Source: Clusia tigrina | Lineage: Eukaryota > Arthropoda > Insecta > Diptera > Clusiidae | DNA: 64,000 nucleotides | Direction of reading: 5' to 3' | Assembly: GCA_920105625.2 (NCBI GenBank) | Contig: CAKKTE020000328.1 | Location: 248,001-312,000, forward strand | Shown: positions 62,346 through 64,000 of the stretch, piece by piece | Numbering within the stretch: position 1 is the stretch's first letter | Layout: each line of letters begins with the position of its first letter | Notes under the pieces: generated by a model | What the model saw: only the letters and a program-made list of their open reading frames with translations | Database searches by the model: none | Told to the model about the DNA's origin: nothing | Program-made: the position numbers and the translations under genes

Positions 62346-64000
62346 GATTTGGGACTAGCATAGCTTTGAGCGATAGCTTAAATTGACAAGAGGCTCGAGT
62401 ACTTTATTGTTACAAAATTTCAAGGTTTTATGACGCTACAGTAAAAATTTACAAGCATTTGTATGTTGCAAACTTTGATAGGTGTATGACGTACCGTGTA
62501 CAAGTTAGGGCTATTTGAAGTTTTATCAGTGTTTGATTTGGGACTCAAGGGTAGCATAGCTTTGAGCGATAGCTTAAATTGACTAGAGGCTCGAGTACTT
62601 TATTGTTACAAAATTTCAAAGTTTTATGACGCTCCAGTAAAAAGATACAAGCATTTGTATGTTGCAAACTTTGATAGGTGTAGGACGTACCGTATAGAAG
62701 TTAGGGCCATTTGAAGTTTTATCAGTGTTTGATTTAGGAGTCAAGGGTAGCATAGCTTTGAGCGATAGCTTAAATTTACAAGAGGCTCGAGTACTTAATT
62801 GTTACAAAATTTCATGGTTTTATGACGCTCCAGTAAAAAGTTACAAGCATTTGTATGTTGCAAACATTGATAATTGTAGGACCTACCGTATAGAAGTTAG
62901 GGCCATATGAAGTTTTATCAGTATTTCATTTGGGACTCAAGGGTAGCATAGCTTTGAGCGATAGCTTAAATTGACAAGAGGCTCGAGTACTTTATGGTTA
63001 CAAAATTTCAAGGTTTTATGACACTCCAGTAAAAAGTTACAAGCATTTGTATGTTGCAAACTTTGATAGGTGTAGGACGTTCCGTATAGAAGCTAGGGCC
63101 ATTTGAAGTTTTATCAGTGTTTGATTTGGGACTCAAGGGGAGCATAGCTTTGAGCGATAGCTTAAATTGACAAGAGGCTCGAGTACTTTATTGTTACAAA
63201 ATTTCAAGGTTTTATGACGCTCCATTAAAAAGTTACAAGTATTTGTATGTTGCAAACCTTGATAGGTGTAGGACGTACCGTATAGAAGTTAGGGCCATTT
63301 GAAGTTTTATCAGTGTTTGATTTGGGACTAGCATAGCTTTGAGCGATACCTTAAATTGACAAGAGGCTCGAGTTCTTTATTGTTACAAAATTACAAGGTT
63401 TATGACGCTCCAGTAAAAAGTTACAAGCATTTGAATGCTGCAAACTTTGATAGGTGTAGGACCTACCGTATAGAAGTTAGGGCCATTTGAAGTTTTATCA
63501 GTGTTTGATTTGGAACTCAAGGGTAGCATAGCTTTGAGCGATAGCTTAAATTGACAAGAGGCTCGAGGACTTTATTGTTACAAAATTTCAAGTTTTTATG
63601 TCGCTCCAGTAAAAAGTTGCAAGCATCTGTATGTTGCAAACTTTGATAGGTGTAGGACGTACCGTATAGAAGTTAGGGCCATTTGAAGTTTTATCAGTGT
63701 TCGATTTGGGACTCAAGGTTAGCATAGCTTCGAGCGATAGCTTAAATTGACAAGAGGCTCGAGTACTTTATTGTTACAAAATTTCAAGATTTTATGACGC
63801 TCCAGTAAAAAGTTACAAGTATTTGTATGTTGCAAACCTTGATAGGTGTAGGACGTACCGTATAGAAGTTAGGGCCATTTGAAGTTTTATCAGTGTTTGA
63901 TTTGGGACTAGCATAGCTTTGAGCGATAGCTTAAATTGACAAGAGGCTCGAGTACTTTATTGTTACAAAATTTCAAGGTTTTATGACGCTACAGTAAAAA

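Larger units (their letters stand above)
1..64000. repeat. Satellite DNA array, 196-bp monomer, spanning the whole window
   Basis: Every part of the window I read can be laid onto a single 196-bp monomer. It runs head to tail in one orientation with no inversion of whole monomers and no unrelated insert, and both ends of the array lie outside the window. The consensus is about 37% GC and contains five CpG sites. Variant lengths are 195 bp (one T lost before the tatgac motif), 189 bp (7-bp deletion), 192 bp, 157 bp, 139 bp and 107 bp. Known families of this kind (alpha satellite and many plant centromere repeats) form kinetochore-bearing or flanking heterochromatin; that role is inferred here from architecture only. 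No stretch of 300 bases holds anything other than this repeat. Confidence 0.98.
53000..64000. repeat. Domain 4: satellite subfamily with 4-bp-deleted monomers
   Basis: Diagnostic variants are attgataattg for tttgataggtg, ctttatggttac, gctctagtaaa, agtatttcatttg, and ggaccgtatag, which lacks 4 bp of ggacctaccgtatag. The domain contains a 1,164-bp six-monomer unit and blocks repeated at 581, 2,320 and 2,502 bp. The last kilobase, about 63.5-64.0 kb, returns to domain-3-like variants (caagtttttatg, gtgttcgattt), so domain 3 sequence may resume beyond the window. Boundaries are approximate. Confidence 0.78.

Noticed and set aside
1..64000. CRISPR array (regular repeats)
   Set aside because: There are no unique spacers between short repeats; the whole 196-bp unit is repeated without unrelated sequence.
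1..64000. CENP-B box
   Set aside because: I looked for the yttcgttggaarcggga pattern on both strands of the consensus and saw no convincing match. Absence by eye does not exclude a diverged site.
1..64000. Transposon or retroelement insertion, telomere repeats, rDNA
   Set aside because: No sequence departs from the monomer for more than a few bases. No terminal repeats, target-site duplications, telomeric arrays or rRNA-like segments were seen.

Overview
The whole 64 kb window is one uninterrupted satellite DNA array. I find no protein-coding gene, RNA gene, transposon, CRISPR array or single-copy sequence. The basic monomer is 196 bp with about 37% GC (73 of 196 bases in the consensus, counted by hand), repeated roughly 330 times head to tail in one orientation. 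The monomer at 55,208-55,403 matches the consensus as I read it. An array like this, built of a near-nucleosome-length, AT-rich monomer with higher-order repeats (HORs), is typical of centromeric or pericentromeric heterochromatin in a plant or animal nuclear genome. I do not recognise the satellite family and cannot name the organism.

Layout: four subfamily domains grade into one another. Domain 1 (about 1-18.7 kb) is the most heterogeneous. It carries nine 107-bp short monomers, two 157-bp fused monomers, and HOR spacings of about 1,085, 1,438 and 1,868 bp. Domain 2 (about 18.7-34.2 kb) introduces a 189-bp monomer lacking 7 bp, and is a mosaic of blocks repeated at 581, 972, 1,172, 1,754, 1,952 and 3,708 bp. 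Domain 3 (about 34.2-53.0 kb) is built largely of alternating 196/189-bp monomers and has the longest, freshest duplications: a 12-monomer unit of 2,315 bp and a 19-monomer unit of 3,688 bp, the latter nearly identical between copies. Domain 4 (about 53-64 kb) has its own diagnostic variants, including a 4-bp deletion, and a six-monomer 1,164-bp unit present about two and a quarter times.

The repeat offsets are sums of whole monomers (196, 195, 189, 157 or 107 bp). That fits growth by in-register unequal crossover or gene conversion. Blocks switch partner abruptly at several places, giving a patchwork rather than one regular HOR. Recurrent short open frames (60-111 codons) on both strands are by-products of the repeat and are not annotated as genes. 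Block boundaries are given to within tens of bases because neighbouring monomers are too similar to place exact crossover points by eye.
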